The notes beneath the pieces are model-generated. The model searched no databases. It had not been told where the DNA came from and saw only the letters and a list, made by a program, of their open reading frames with translations. From assembly GCA_947497175.1 (NCBI GenBank), contig CANMFM010000004.1, positions 744,001 through 808,000 of the forward strand: 64,000 nucleotides of DNA, given 5' to 3'. The DNA is from an uncultured Aquimarina sp. Lineage in GTDB: Bacteria > Bacteroidota > Bacteroidia > Flavobacteriales > Flavobacteriaceae. The translations under genes and the position numbers were made by a program. Positions 49,544-59,327 of the stretch are shown here, piece after piece. Positions within the stretch are counted from its first letter, which is position 1; each line of letters starts with the position of its first letter.

Positions 49544-51241
49544 CTATCTTTCTTTGAATATTTGTTCGATTATTTTTTCAGTAATCAGGTATGTTGGTTT
49601 TACTCCTGTAGTACCCAAGCCTCCGGAGGCCAATGTGCTTCCTGTTTCAAGAGGGTTATCAGAGGCATAGTATGCATAGCGTACTTTAACCTTTGGGCTT
49701 ATGCTTCCCCTCAGTTTTGAGGCCGATTGTATTGCTTTTTGATAATGTGCACCTTCCATTTCTAACCCGATCACGTTCCAAGTTGAATCGTGAAAGAATT
49801 TTAAAATATCTCTATTTTGCAAAGAGGTTCCTAAAACCGTAATCATGGCACCATCATAAATATCAATACCGTTACCCTCTAAATCTTCTTTTTTTAATTC
49901 ATTTTTAAATGGATAATTATCTGCGGTTCCTTCAAAGACATGAGCCGTGGGAATCATTATATCCCCTTTTCCTCCTTCAAGAATACCAGCTTTTCCCATA
50001 ATAGAGACTGATTTCACATCTATATGCATCTTTTTCCCCTCGTTAACCGAATAAGGTTTCAACAATTCATCCATAGTTTCGTATGCTTGTTCCCCAAAAG
50101 CATAATCCATGACAATAATGACAGGTTTATCTTTATTTTCTATATCAGAAATTAAACTAGCATGTTCTCCTTGATTATATTTAGCTGTGTCAAATAGTTG
50201 CACGTTGATATTGGCACCACTTTGATCCTCTATATAGGTCATTCCTTTTTGTAATGCCAGCTTCTCGACCTTTGCCCTTAACTTATCATTTTTATTGTCA
50301 CTTAGTGATTCGTACAAATCAAAAGTGCTTTTTGTTTTAGCTTCTGTTTTTAAGGCAATAGGTGCATATAAGGTGTTCATTACACTATGCATATTAGCAC
50401 TAATAATGTGTATTGGCCGATCAAATAAACTAAGTTCTTCTAACTTTTTTTTGATGGAGTTTGCCCATATTTCGCCATGAATATGGTGGCCTAAGCGCTC
50501 TCTTAACACAGGACTAAACGTTACGATACGTTTTTTATCTTCAATAGATTCTTCTATGGCTAATTTACCTAACCAATAAATAATGTGTAAAAATCGTTCT
50601 TTGTTTTCGGGGCAAGAAAAATCACTGTAGATCGAAGAAACTTCTTCAAAAGTTCGGCCTAAAATATTGGCGGTATGAGTTAAAGCTACTTCTCTTTCGG
50701 CTTGAGTTAATCCTTTTTTGGTGCCTAAAACCGCTTTTTCGAGCTTTTGCCAATCTCTTATTACGTTACCCTGCTCATTGATCACTACCCGATCCATAAT
50801 CTTATGTGATTCTATAAATAGAAACGTTAAGTGCGTAAGAATGTCATATATCTCAGATCGCCCCCTTGTGATCTCTATGTTCATTTGTTCTTCATCGATG
50901 CGATAACAATTTCTGCGCCTTTTGGGTGGGACTATAGCTTTGAAGTGTGAATTCTTATATCCCTCTTCGCTCGTCAGGTTTATATACCGGCATTCTTCTA
51001 TACCAAAAGGTAAGCGATCAATAACATAAAGTAATCCGCTGAGCTCTACTTTTTCTTCGGCAACAGAACCATAGATCTCTGGACGCAATGTTAGTAATGC
51101 TTCTCTGAGTGTCTCTCCGGAAACTCCCATCGGTTTGTAAAAGCCTCTATTGAAAAGATGACGCATAGTAATATACATGCGTTCTATTGCGCTCGAACTT
51201 TCCTGAGCTCTTGTTCTTCCTTGTAATATAAGATTTGCCAT
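49544..51241 (-). CDS. DUF6909 protein with nucleoside-phosphorylase-like C-terminal region
   Basis: A 565-residue soluble protein of a flavobacterial family (DUF6909) with no known function. The first about 300 residues are helical and unrecognised. From about 310 the sequence reads like a purine/uridine phosphorylase fold: a GKAGILEGGKGDIMIP segment (416-431), a strand AMITVLGTS, then IGLEMEGAHYQKA (EMEG at 494-497, as in the sugar-binding glutamate motif) and YYASDNP near 525. This similarity is inference from motif order. It is followed at 7 bases by a Wzz-like gene. Confidence 0.62.
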   Translation of the reverse strand: MANLILQGRTRAQESSSAIERMYITMRHLFNRGFYKPMGVSGETLREALLTLRPEIYGSVAEEKVELSGLLYVIDRLPFGIEECRYINLTSEEGYKNSHFKAIVPPKRRRNCYRIDEEQMNIEITRGRSEIYDILTHLTFLFIESHKIMDRVVINEQGNVIRDWQKLEKAVLGTKKGLTQAEREVALTHTANILGRTFEEVSSIYSDFSCPENKERFLHIIYWLGKLAIEESIEDKKRIVTFSPVLRERLGHHIHGEIWANSIKKKLEELSLFDRPIHIISANMHSVMNTLYAPIALKTEAKTKSTFDLYESLSDNKNDKLRAKVEKLALQKGMTYIEDQSGANINVQLFDTAKYNQGEHASLISDIENKDKPVIIVMDYAFGEQAYETMDELLKPYSVNEGKKMHIDVKSVSIMGKAGILEGGKGDIMIPTAHVFEGTADNYPFKNELKKEDLEGNGIDIYDGAMITVLGTSLQNRDILKFFHDSTWNVIGLEMEGAHYQKAIQSASKLRGSISPKVKVRYAYYASDNPLETGSTLASGGLGTTGVKPTYLITEKIIEQIFKER

Positions 51242-51254
51242 AAATTTTTCCTAG

Positions 51255-51262
51255 CAAATATA
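51255..51262 (-). promoter_or_regulatory. Candidate -7 box for DUF6909-Wzz genes
   Basis: Minus-strand TATATTTG followed by C, a full TAnnTTTG match, inside the 55-base gap between GH3 and DUF6909 and only 13 bases before ATG 51241, giving a very short leader. Confidence 0.5.
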
Positions 51263-51296
51263 AGTATAGTAACCGAACAATTAAATTCAATCGGTA

Positions 51297-52796
51297 TTAT
51301 TTGTTGATCATCGCAGAAAGCTTATCGGCAATATTTCTATCATTAGAGAGTCTTGGTAATTTATTTTGCCCTCCTAACTTTCCGATCGACTTCATGTAAT
51401 TTTTAAATCCATCTTTAGGAACTACTGTTATTTTTAAGGTTCTCAGGATTTTTCCTTCTATCAAATCATCATAATATGTGTTCTGTTTTCGAAGCGAATT
51501 GTCTATTGCTAACTCTAAGGTTTCAATATCCCCAGGTTCTTCTGCAAATTCAATAAACCATTCATGATATGGTAGTCCAGAGTCTTTAGGGTTAACCTCG
51601 GGTGCTACGGTAAAATCATTAATCAACAGTCCTGTTTCCTCTGCTCCTATTTTAAGCGCTTCTTCAACTTCTTTTCCTATAACATGCTCGCCAAAGGCCG
51701 AAATAAAATGTTTTATTCTACCCGAAACCACTACTCGGTATGGTGATGTATTGGTAAACAGTATAGTATCGCCTACATTATAAGCCCATAACCCTGCACT
51801 AGTAGAAACCAACATGACATAATTAACTCCTTTTTCTACTTCACCAATTGTTAGGCGTTTTGGGTGTTCCTCAAAAAACTCATCTGCTTTTACAAACTCA
51901 TAAAACATACCCGAATCTAATTGTAATAGCATGCCTTTTTCATTTTGCTTATCTTGAAAAGCAAAGAAGCCTTCGGAAGCAGGATATAATTCTATACTGG
52001 CTACTTTTCTTCCTATTAGTTTTTCAAAAGTACTTCTATAGGGTTCAAAATTTACACCCCCGTAAATAAACAATTCAAATCCTTTGAAGATTTCTCCTAT
52101 GGTTTTATTTGTTTTTTGCTGAAGTTTTTCAAAATACATTTGCACCCATGGCGGGATACCGCTAATAACAGTCATGTTTTTATCTATCGTCTCCTCGACG
52201 ATGGCATCTACTTTTTGTTCCCAATCCTCTATGCAGTTTGTTTCCCAACTAGGCATCCTGTTTTTTTGAAGGTATTTAGGAACATAATGAGCAACAATCC
52301 CTGATAATCTCCCAAGTTTTACCCCATTTTTTTCACTGAGCTCCGGGCTTCCCTGAAGAAATATCATATTGCCATTTACAAAACCTGTTTTTCCTGTTTC
52401 TTCAATATAGCACAATATTGCATTACGCGCTGCATTTATATGAGTTGGAATTGAATCTTTGGTTAGTGGTATGTACTTTGCCCCACTTGTTGTTCCTGAA
52501 GTTTTTGCAAAATATAATGGTTTTCCTGGCCAAAGAATATTTTTTTCTCCTGCCACCACTCGATTAACATAGGGTTTTAATTGTTCATAATCTCGTATAG
52601 GCACATGCTTTGCAAAATCTGAGAAGGTTTTAATGTTTTCAAATTGATGATCTACACCAAACGCAGTAGTTTTTGCTGTATCTATAAGCTGTTTAAAAAC
52701 GTGCTCTTGCGTTTTTGTTGGATTTGAAGCCCATGTATCGATTTTATTGCGAATATACTTTGCAAAAATCTTAGCTCCGAATGCTTTTAAAGACAT
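51297..52796 (-). CDS. GH3-family protein (acyl-adenylate-forming fold)
   Basis: A 499-residue relative of plant GH3 acyl-acid amido synthetases. The ATP/AMP loop is AKTSGTTSGAKYIPLT near residue 95, with ELYPASEGFFAFQD and YNVGDTILFT later, as expected for this ANL-like superfamily. Bacterial members are of unknown substrate; an auxin role is not implied. It begins 5 bases after the M23 peptidase gene. Length is normal for Bacteroidota members. Confidence 0.88.
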   Translation of the reverse strand: MSLKAFGAKIFAKYIRNKIDTWASNPTKTQEHVFKQLIDTAKTTAFGVDHQFENIKTFSDFAKHVPIRDYEQLKPYVNRVVAGEKNILWPGKPLYFAKTSGTTSGAKYIPLTKDSIPTHINAARNAILCYIEETGKTGFVNGNMIFLQGSPELSEKNGVKLGRLSGIVAHYVPKYLQKNRMPSWETNCIEDWEQKVDAIVEETIDKNMTVISGIPPWVQMYFEKLQQKTNKTIGEIFKGFELFIYGGVNFEPYRSTFEKLIGRKVASIELYPASEGFFAFQDKQNEKGMLLQLDSGMFYEFVKADEFFEEHPKRLTIGEVEKGVNYVMLVSTSAGLWAYNVGDTILFTNTSPYRVVVSGRIKHFISAFGEHVIGKEVEEALKIGAEETGLLINDFTVAPEVNPKDSGLPYHEWFIEFAEEPGDIETLELAIDNSLRKQNTYYDDLIEGKILRTLKITVVPKDGFKNYMKSIGKLGGQNKLPRLSNDRNIADKLSAMINK

Positions 52797-52801
52797 AAAT
52801 A

Positions 52802-53674
52802 TTATTGTTCAAAGTCAATAAAATTGGTTGGGTCTGTTGGATACCCATCTCTCCACAATTCAAAATGCACATGAGGACCTGTGGTTAATTCTCCTGTAGA
52901 TCCTGCCGTAGCAATAACTTCTCCAGATTTTACTTGTTCTCCCTGCCTTTTGGTAAGGGATGCATTGTGTTTATATACTGTAAGTAAATTATTGCTATGT
53001 TTGATAATGATAACATGGCCAGTCTCTGAGGTCCATTCGGCAAATATTACAGTTCCAGAGGACGCCGATTTAACAGGGGTGTCTTTGGGGACAGCGACAT
53101 CGATACCATAATGTTTTTCGTTTACATTATATTCTGATGTGATATTTCCTTTTACAGGAGGGAATAATGAAAAATCTGTACTTGATTTTTCACTCTCAAA
53201 TAAGCTATATTTATCTTCTTTAGACACTTCTTCTCGAAGTTGAATATCTTCTTCTGATGGGGTTAAGTCTACTTCTTCAGGGTTGAGTTTTTGAGATTGT
53301 ATTGCAGAATCAATATCAAATTCTACCGTTGTAACATCACCGGTAAGTACCTTTCTGATGGATTTGTAATATTTTTGATTAATTGCAATCATGGACTCCA
53401 AAGAGTCTGTTGTAGCCACTAATTTAGTTGCTTTTAAGTTGAGTGATGTAGAAGAATACCCAGGTATATATTCTCTTAACGGAGTAAATGCAATTAAAAA
53501 TGTAGTGCCTGCTACCAAAACTATCGAAGTGATCGTAACCAATACAAAAACGTTAAGCCTGTTTAGCTTAAAAGATATACGCTCCTCAAAAGTATCTTCA
53601 TTAAGGATAACCAAACGATACTTATTAAGTAATTTTTTGGTAATTCTCTTTTGTTCTTTTTTCTTTTTAGCCAT
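52802..53674 (-). CDS. M23 peptidase (membrane-anchored murein endopeptidase)
   Basis: A 290-residue protein: basic N-terminus (KKKKEQKR), one membrane segment at about 45-66, a periplasmic coiled linker, and a complete LytM domain. The metal and catalytic residues are intact: H188 and D192 in HYGID, H236 in VYKHN, H268/H270 in GPHVHFEL. So, unlike the EnvC-like protein at 2.4-3.7 kb, it should cut peptidoglycan cross-links. Start set at ATG 53674; an earlier start at 53689 adds only five hydrophobic residues and overlaps a possible promoter box. Confidence 0.92.
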   Translation of the reverse strand: MAKKKKEQKRITKKLLNKYRLVILNEDTFEERISFKLNRLNVFVLVTITSIVLVAGTTFLIAFTPLREYIPGYSSTSLNLKATKLVATTDSLESMIAINQKYYKSIRKVLTGDVTTVEFDIDSAIQSQKLNPEEVDLTPSEEDIQLREEVSKEDKYSLFESEKSSTDFSLFPPVKGNITSEYNVNEKHYGIDVAVPKDTPVKSASSGTVIFAEWTSETGHVIIIKHSNNLLTVYKHNASLTKRQGEQVKSGEVIATAGSTGELTTGPHVHFELWRDGYPTDPTNFIDFEQ

Positions 53675-53720
53675 AAATATATATACCAAATATAGGGTAT
53701 AAAAAGGGTGTTACTAATCG

Positions 53721-53728
53721 CAAATATA
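53721..53728 (-). promoter_or_regulatory. Candidate -7 box for M23-GH3 genes
   Basis: Minus-strand TATATTTG followed by C, a full match; a second TATATTTG lies nearer the gene at 53687-53694. The 53721 copy has the better extended context and gives a leader of about 43 bases. Confidence 0.45.
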
Positions 53729-53847
53729 CATATTCTTGTAATTAAAGAATATAACGTAATCGATTAATAAATCGTCTGGTGTTATCAAAAAAACATTTCT
53801 CTTCCTTGTTTTTAACAGTTTAAAAACGCTATTAATATTATTCTTAC

Positions 53848-53855
53848 TAACTTTG
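53848..53855 (+). promoter_or_regulatory. Candidate -7 box for tatA
   Basis: TAACTTTG followed by C, a full TAnnTTTG match, 20 bases before ATG 53876. No -33 TTG at the expected distance. Confidence 0.5.
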
Positions 53856-53875
53856 CAGTCTAATAGTTATAGATC

Positions 53876-54064
53876 ATGATGTCATTAAGTATATTTTTAG
53901 GAATGATTGGGCCGTGGCAAATTGCATTAATAGTTGCCATTGTATTGCTTTTGTTTGGAGGAAAAAAAATTCCAGAACTAATGAGAGGCCTGGGTAGTGG
54001 TATAAAAGAATTTAAGGATGCTTCTAAAGAAGATGAAGATCCTAAAATTGATGAGAAAAAATAA
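53876..54064 (+). CDS. tatA: Sec-independent translocase TatA/E
   Basis: A 62-residue protein of the twin-arginine export channel: one N-terminal membrane helix (about 12-28, [23 protein letters not shown]), then the amphipathic helix [12 protein letters not shown] and a short acidic tail. The FGGKKIPEL hinge is diagnostic. ATGs at 53876 and 53879 are both possible. tatB/tatC are not in the window; single gene with its own promoter and terminator. Confidence 0.93.
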   Translation: MMSLSIFLGMIGPWQIALIVAIVLLLFGGKKIPELMRGLGSGIKEFKDASKEDEDPKIDEKK

Positions 54065-54085
54065 TTTCTGTAATCAAATGTATAC

Positions 54086-54119
54086 AAAAAAACCCAACTC
54101 AGATGAGTTGGGTTTTTTT
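54086..54119. terminator. Bidirectional terminator between tatA and tex
   Basis: A perfect 15-base stem (54086-54100 with 54105-54119), loop agat, flanked by A7 and T7. It lies 22 bases after tatA and 14 bases before the tex stop. Confidence 0.9.
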
Positions 54120-54133
54120 GTAACCTTATTTTA

Positions 54134-56260
54134 TCAATCGATAAGTGACAATTGAATTCTCTTTCTGCTTAAATCTACATCAATTACAGTTACCATGAGA
54201 TGCTGATGTAAATGTACTATGGCATTTACATCACTTATATATTCGTTTGCTAATTTTGAGATGTGAATTAATCCGCTTTCTTTAACTCCAATATCTACGA
54301 AGCATCCAAAATTTGTAATATTATTTACAATGCCAGGTAGTTTCATCCCTGATCTTATATCTTCTATTGTCTTTACATTAGGATCAAATTCGAACACGGT
54401 TACTTTTTTTCTGGGATCCACACCTGGTTTTTCTAGTTCTTTCACAATGTCTGTTAGTGTAGGAAGTCCAACCTCATCGGTGATATAACTTTTCAGTTTG
54501 ATCTTTTTTATAGCCTCTTTATTTCCAATCAAGTCTTCAAGTCCAACGCCTGCATCTTTAGCCATTTTTGAAACTAGCTTGTAACGCTCTGGGTGTACCG
54601 CAGAGTTGTCTAAAGGGTTTTGAGGGCTTGTAATTCGAAGAAATGCTGCTGCCTGTTCGTAGGCTTTGCCACCTAATCTTGGCACTTTTTTTAGTTCTTC
54701 TCTAGATTGCAAAGCTCCATTTTCTGATCTGTATGCGACAATATTTTCTGCAAGCTTTTCACCAATACCCGATACATAACTTAATAGAGGCACACTTGCT
54801 GTATTCACATTAATGCCCACACTATTTACACAACTCATCACTACGGTATCTAATTCATTTTTAAGTTTAGATTGATCTACATCATGCTGATATTGCCCTA
54901 CTCCTATAGATTTTGGATCTATTTTTACAAGTTCGGCCAAAGGATCTGCCAATCGTCTACCAATAGAAACAGCTCCTCGTACAGTAACGTCATAGCTAGG
55001 AAACTCTGCTCTCGCGATTTTGGAAGCCGAATATACTGAGGCACCACTTTCGTTCACCATAAATACCTGAATCGGGTTCTCGAATGGAATTTTCTTGATA
55101 AAAGCTTCAGTTTCTCTGGCTGCTGTACCATTTCCTATGGCAATGGCTTCAACTTTGTATGCATTTACCAAAGAGCGTATTTTTTTAATCGCCGATGTGG
55201 TTTCTCTCTGCGGTGGGTGAGGATATATATTCTCGTTATGTAATAAATCTCCTTGTTTATCCAAACACACTACTTTACAACCCGATTTAAAACCTGGATC
55301 CAGAGCTAGTATTCTTTTTTGCCCTAAAGGTGAGGCTAGCAAAAGTTGCTTTAAGTTTTGTGCAAAAACTTTAATCGCGTTATCGTCAGCTTTTTCTTTA
55401 GCTTGATTTAGTACTTCTGTAGAAAGTGCAGGGGCTAATAATCGCTTGTACGCATCAGAAATAGCTAAAAACATATGATCCGTACAGGCCTCGACATTGG
55501 TTTTAATCGTTACATTATCGATAATGTCTAATGCATCATTTTCGGGTACTGTAATCTTAACTCTTACAATTTTTTCATTCTCGGCTCTTAAAATTGCCAG
55601 TAATCGATGCGATGGACATTTGTGCAAAGGTTCTTCCCATTCAAAATACTGTTGGTATTTTTGAGAATCTTCATCATCTTTTTTGGTTTTAATCACTGTT
55701 GATGCAATGGTTGCTTTACGCTGATACAACCTACGTAGTCTTTTTCTTATATTTTCGTCTTCATTAATCCATTCTGCAATAATATCTCTTGCTCCTTGCA
55801 ATGCCAACTCTTCATTTATAATTGTGTGATTTAGATATTTTGAGGCAACAAAAGAAATTTCTTCTTCTTTTTGCAGCATAATAATCTTTGCCAAAGGCTC
55901 TAGGCCCTGTTCTCTGGCAACACTTGCTTTAGTTTTTCTCTTTTTCTTATATGGCAAATAAAGATCTTCAACCTGAGTTAATGTTTCTGCTGCTGCTATT
56001 TTTTTTTCTAATTCTGGAGTAAGTGCTTCTTGTTCTTTGATTGATGAAAGTACGCTTTCTTTTCTTTTTTGAAGGGTTTCAAAAGCTAGTTTGTATTTAA
56101 CAATTTCACCTATAGCCACCTCATCCAGGTCGCCAGTCATCTCTTTACGATATCGTGCAATAAAAGGAATGGTCGCTCCATCGTCCAGCAGAGCAACAGT
56201 TTTTGTAATTTGCTTTTCAGAAACCGAAAGATGCTTAGCGATATAAGAAATAGTATTCAT
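54134..56260 (-). CDS. tex: Tex-like RNA-binding transcription accessory protein
   Basis: A 708-residue cytoplasmic protein with the full Tex layout: N-terminal helical region with TIPFIARYRKE, YqgF-like RNase H fold (ILALDPGFKSGCKV), helix-hairpin-helix (SYVSGIGEKLAENIVAYR, VPRLGGKAYEQAAAFLRI) and a C-terminal S1 domain (IVNNITNFGCFVDIGVKESGLIH). Tex acts on transcription complexes and RNA. Single gene. Length is usual for Bacteroidota. Confidence 0.97.
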   Translation of the reverse strand: MNTISYIAKHLSVSEKQITKTVALLDDGATIPFIARYRKEMTGDLDEVAIGEIVKYKLAFETLQKRKESVLSSIKEQEALTPELEKKIAAAETLTQVEDLYLPYKKKRKTKASVAREQGLEPLAKIIMLQKEEEISFVASKYLNHTIINEELALQGARDIIAEWINEDENIRKRLRRLYQRKATIASTVIKTKKDDEDSQKYQQYFEWEEPLHKCPSHRLLAILRAENEKIVRVKITVPENDALDIIDNVTIKTNVEACTDHMFLAISDAYKRLLAPALSTEVLNQAKEKADDNAIKVFAQNLKQLLLASPLGQKRILALDPGFKSGCKVVCLDKQGDLLHNENIYPHPPQRETTSAIKKIRSLVNAYKVEAIAIGNGTAARETEAFIKKIPFENPIQVFMVNESGASVYSASKIARAEFPSYDVTVRGAVSIGRRLADPLAELVKIDPKSIGVGQYQHDVDQSKLKNELDTVVMSCVNSVGINVNTASVPLLSYVSGIGEKLAENIVAYRSENGALQSREELKKVPRLGGKAYEQAAAFLRITSPQNPLDNSAVHPERYKLVSKMAKDAGVGLEDLIGNKEAIKKIKLKSYITDEVGLPTLTDIVKELEKPGVDPRKKVTVFEFDPNVKTIEDIRSGMKLPGIVNNITNFGCFVDIGVKESGLIHISKLANEYISDVNAIVHLHQHLMVTVIDVDLSRKRIQLSLID

Positions 56261-56491
56261 TTATTTATTTTTTGAATCGCTAAATATAATGCCAAAAAGA
56301 ATTATTTATTTTATGGAAAAGAGAAAGTTTTCTACAAGTATTAGAAAAAGAAAAAACAGAGGTTCGGTTTTGTAAATAACACCTTCTTCTCCTCTAAATT
56401 GAATAAACTATCATACAACAATAGATCTCACATAGGTTTTACTACGTTTAGGATCAATCTTGTTATTGAAGCAATTTAGCAAAAAAAGACA

Positions 56492-57484
56492 CTACTCAAA
56501 CCTGATTGTCTTGATTATGGCTTCTAGTTCGAACATATTGTCTCTTTTATTGACAGACGGGGCAAATACAAAACCTTCTGCCACGAATAGCCTATTGTTT
56601 TTCTTGTCCTCTATAGCATAATTTACAAAAGGCCCAGACATAAACCTGTCTTTAATCTCCCAAGTTCCTTTGGTCTCAAAAGTAAATCGGCCGGCGAGTT
56701 TTGTTTCGTATAAGTAAGGAGCATAAGCCTCTTCGGTAATAAATTTGCTTTGCCCTGTTTCTCCGGCGGGGATTTTTAGTGTCCCGATAGAGTCTCTCAT
56801 TTTAATAATACTGCTCACCGTATTAGAATCTTTAGAAATGGTGCCTAAAGGTAATTCGTAAAGTATAAGATTCATGCTCCCATGCGGAATGTCTTTTCGA
56901 ATCCAGAAAAAATCGTCTTCTTCAAAAGCAATTCGATATGCAGAAGGTATATTAATCTCTACTCCTAGCTTTTCTTTTAGCTGTGGAATCCTCTCCAAAG
57001 ATTTCTTGATTCTCGATTGTTTCTCTCGGGTTTCAATGTTTTTGAATTTTGAAACGATTGTTTCGTGATGTTCTTTGATCTGGGAAACAATTTCATTTTC
57101 AGTTCCAGAAAACACGGCACCTAATTGTGGAGTAGCATATTTATTCTCGAGTAGGTTAAAACCGCTTTTCTTTCCGTTTTTTATCAAAAGAAAGGTTCTG
57201 TTTTTTCGGGCCAAACCAGAAAATGCCTTGCTTGGCATTTGACGCATAGAAAACAAAGGTTCTATTTGAGGTAATCCCGGTACTTCAGCTCCAAAGTATT
57301 TACGAATAGAATCTCCTAAACTGCCTTTCCAGAGTTGGTTATCGATAACAACAGATAGTTCATTAATTTTACCTACAGATTGTGCCATAGCACCCTGAGG
57401 TTTTTTTTGGCTTTTATCTTTTTTTGTTTCTGTACAACTAAGTATGCAAAGCAAGCCAATAATGACAAGTGATAGTTTTTTCAT
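56492..57484 (-). CDS. DUF4837 lipoprotein
   Basis: A 330-residue predicted lipoprotein: signal with lipobox ILSC near residue 17, then a domain of the Bacteroidota family DUF4837 with conserved WKGSLGDSIRKYFGAEVPGL and FFWIRKDIPHGSMNL. Function unknown. It starts 16 bases after the lytic transglycosylase gene, so the two are probably one operon and DUF4837 may help with cell-wall work. Confidence 0.82.
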   Translation of the reverse strand: MKKLSLVIIGLLCILSCTETKKDKSQKKPQGAMAQSVGKINELSVVIDNQLWKGSLGDSIRKYFGAEVPGLPQIEPLFSMRQMPSKAFSGLARKNRTFLLIKNGKKSGFNLLENKYATPQLGAVFSGTENEIVSQIKEHHETIVSKFKNIETREKQSRIKKSLERIPQLKEKLGVEINIPSAYRIAFEEDDFFWIRKDIPHGSMNLILYELPLGTISKDSNTVSSIIKMRDSIGTLKIPAGETGQSKFITEEAYAPYLYETKLAGRFTFETKGTWEIKDRFMSGPFVNYAIEDKKNNRLFVAEGFVFAPSVNKRDNMFELEAIIKTIRFE

Positions 57485-57500
57485 AAAATGATATTTGCGG

Positions 57501-59111
57501 TTATGATTTTGAAAGCTTCAGTTTCATACCTGGTTTTATACCACTACCGCTAATATCGTTCCAATTTTTAAGATTTTCGACAGAAATGCCTTTAAATTTT
57601 TGTGAAATGCTCCATAAGGTATCTCCGGACTTTACGGTATACATTTCAGAACTACTTGTAACAGCCTTTGCTACTGCTGGTTTAGCTTGTTGTCGAGGTT
57701 TATCGACTACTGGCCTACGTGGATAAATCGTTAAGCGTTGGCCTATTCTAAGATTATTACTCCGTAATCCGTTCCATTTTTTAATACTACTTACTCTTAC
57801 CCCATATCTTCTTGCAATTTTCCCTAAGTAATCACCACTACGCACCCGATATCGAATTCTATCATTGGCTTCATAATATTTAGGAAGAGGTTTTTCTCGT
57901 TTATCAAACTCTGCTTGTGCCAATGCATAAATCTTATCTTCATTGGCTACAAAAGGACCTATTTTATCCATAGGCAAACGAAGCACGTAGTCTTCATCTT
58001 TAATAAAGGGAATAATATCCAGTTTATAAGAGGGGTTTAAGAACTGTAATTCTTCAATATCAATATTCATATATTCTGAAACCTGATCTAAGGTGATCAT
58101 TTGTTTAATGCGTATTGTATCGGTTTCAAAATATGCAAACTCTGGTACTCTGGGTTTAAAGTTATGCTTATCTGCATATTCAAAAATGTACATGGTGGCC
58201 AAAAAAGCGGGTAAATATCCTGCGGTTTCTCTAGGAAGATTATGTCTTATGTTCCAATAATTCGTTTTGCCACCGCTGCGTCTAATCGCTTTTGTAACGT
58301 TACCAGGTCCAGAATTATACGATGCCAATGCAAGATCCCAATCCCCAAATACTTTATAGAGATTAGATAGGTATTTGCATGCTGCTTTGGTCGCCATAAT
58401 CGGATCCATACGTTCATCAACATAAGAGCTTACTTCTAATCCAAACATTTTACCAGTACCAAACATAAACTGCCATAATCCTGTTGCACCAACTCTGGAT
58501 TTTGCTCTGGGTTTTAAGGCAGATTCTACAATAGCAAGATATTTTATCTCTAATGGAATATTCTGATTGTCTAATTCCTGCTCAAATAGTGGAAAGTAAA
58601 ATTTACTAAGTGCCATCAATCGTTCGAGATGCTCATGGCGATTCTTAAGATAATTTTTAATTACACTTTCTAAAGAAGCATTATACTCTACATTGAAAGG
58701 AGTACGGGCATCTAATTCTTTTAATCTTGCTTTTAAAGTATCTGTAGGTAAGTCTACATATTCTACAGGTTCATAGGTTAGTTCGGTAACCGATTTATGA
58801 ATGGTATCAAAAAGATTAGAATTGTACAATTCTTGTTTCCATAGAGAGTCTAGTTTTGACATCTTAGGATAATCATTTGCCAGATATAATACCGTATCTT
58901 TTACACTTGTTTTGGTAAGAATTGTTTCTTGAAGCTCTCCAGTAGTTCTAATGGTTTTTGTTGTATCAATTACCTGAACGGTATCTTGAGTTAGCGTCGG
59001 ATTTTGATCGCTTGGATTCTCTTTATGCTTGTTTGGGTAATATGTTTCTTGCGCTAATAATGAAACTGAAACCAGTAGAAAAGAAAGAAATAGTGTGAAA
59101 TTCTTGTTCAT
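57501..59111 (-). CDS. MltD-like lytic transglycosylase with LysM domains
   Basis: A 536-residue exported enzyme. Signal peptide 1-20, then an SLT (goose-lysozyme-like) domain with the catalytic glutamate in AIVESALKPRAKSRVGATGLW and downstream ALASYNSGPGNV. Two C-terminal LysM peptidoglycan-binding repeats follow (RVRSGDYLGKIARRYG, then YTVKSGDTLWSISQKFKG). It cleaves glycan strands to 1,6-anhydromuropeptides. Co-transcribed with the DUF4837 gene. Confidence 0.93.
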   Translation of the reverse strand: MNKNFTLFLSFLLVSVSLLAQETYYPNKHKENPSDQNPTLTQDTVQVIDTTKTIRTTGELQETILTKTSVKDTVLYLANDYPKMSKLDSLWKQELYNSNLFDTIHKSVTELTYEPVEYVDLPTDTLKARLKELDARTPFNVEYNASLESVIKNYLKNRHEHLERLMALSKFYFPLFEQELDNQNIPLEIKYLAIVESALKPRAKSRVGATGLWQFMFGTGKMFGLEVSSYVDERMDPIMATKAACKYLSNLYKVFGDWDLALASYNSGPGNVTKAIRRSGGKTNYWNIRHNLPRETAGYLPAFLATMYIFEYADKHNFKPRVPEFAYFETDTIRIKQMITLDQVSEYMNIDIEELQFLNPSYKLDIIPFIKDEDYVLRLPMDKIGPFVANEDKIYALAQAEFDKREKPLPKYYEANDRIRYRVRSGDYLGKIARRYGVRVSSIKKWNGLRSNNLRIGQRLTIYPRRPVVDKPRQQAKPAVAKAVTSSSEMYTVKSGDTLWSISQKFKGISVENLKNWNDISGSGIKPGMKLKLSKS

Positions 59112-59249
59112 TGTATAAATGCGTTTACTTTTTTAGTTCTAGGAAATTCTTGAGGCTACTCGTGTTGTTTTTAACATGTTATCAACAACACTGCAGCGAA
59201 AATCGCATTTTTTTTCTAAAATCCAAAAGATCAATACGTTAAAAACGCA

Positions 59250-59278
59250 AAAAAACCGGTTTAAACTACCGGTTTTTT
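59250..59278. terminator. Terminator downstream of pgk
   Basis: An 11-base stem aaaaaaccggt (59250-59260) with accggtttttt (59268-59278) and 7-base loop. On the minus strand it follows pgk by 50 bases with a T-run. Its core repeats the motif ccggtt. Confidence 0.8.
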
Positions 59279-59327
59279 AAAATTCTTACAAAAAATATTG
59301 GTTTTCTTACAAAAATATTGGTTTTAT

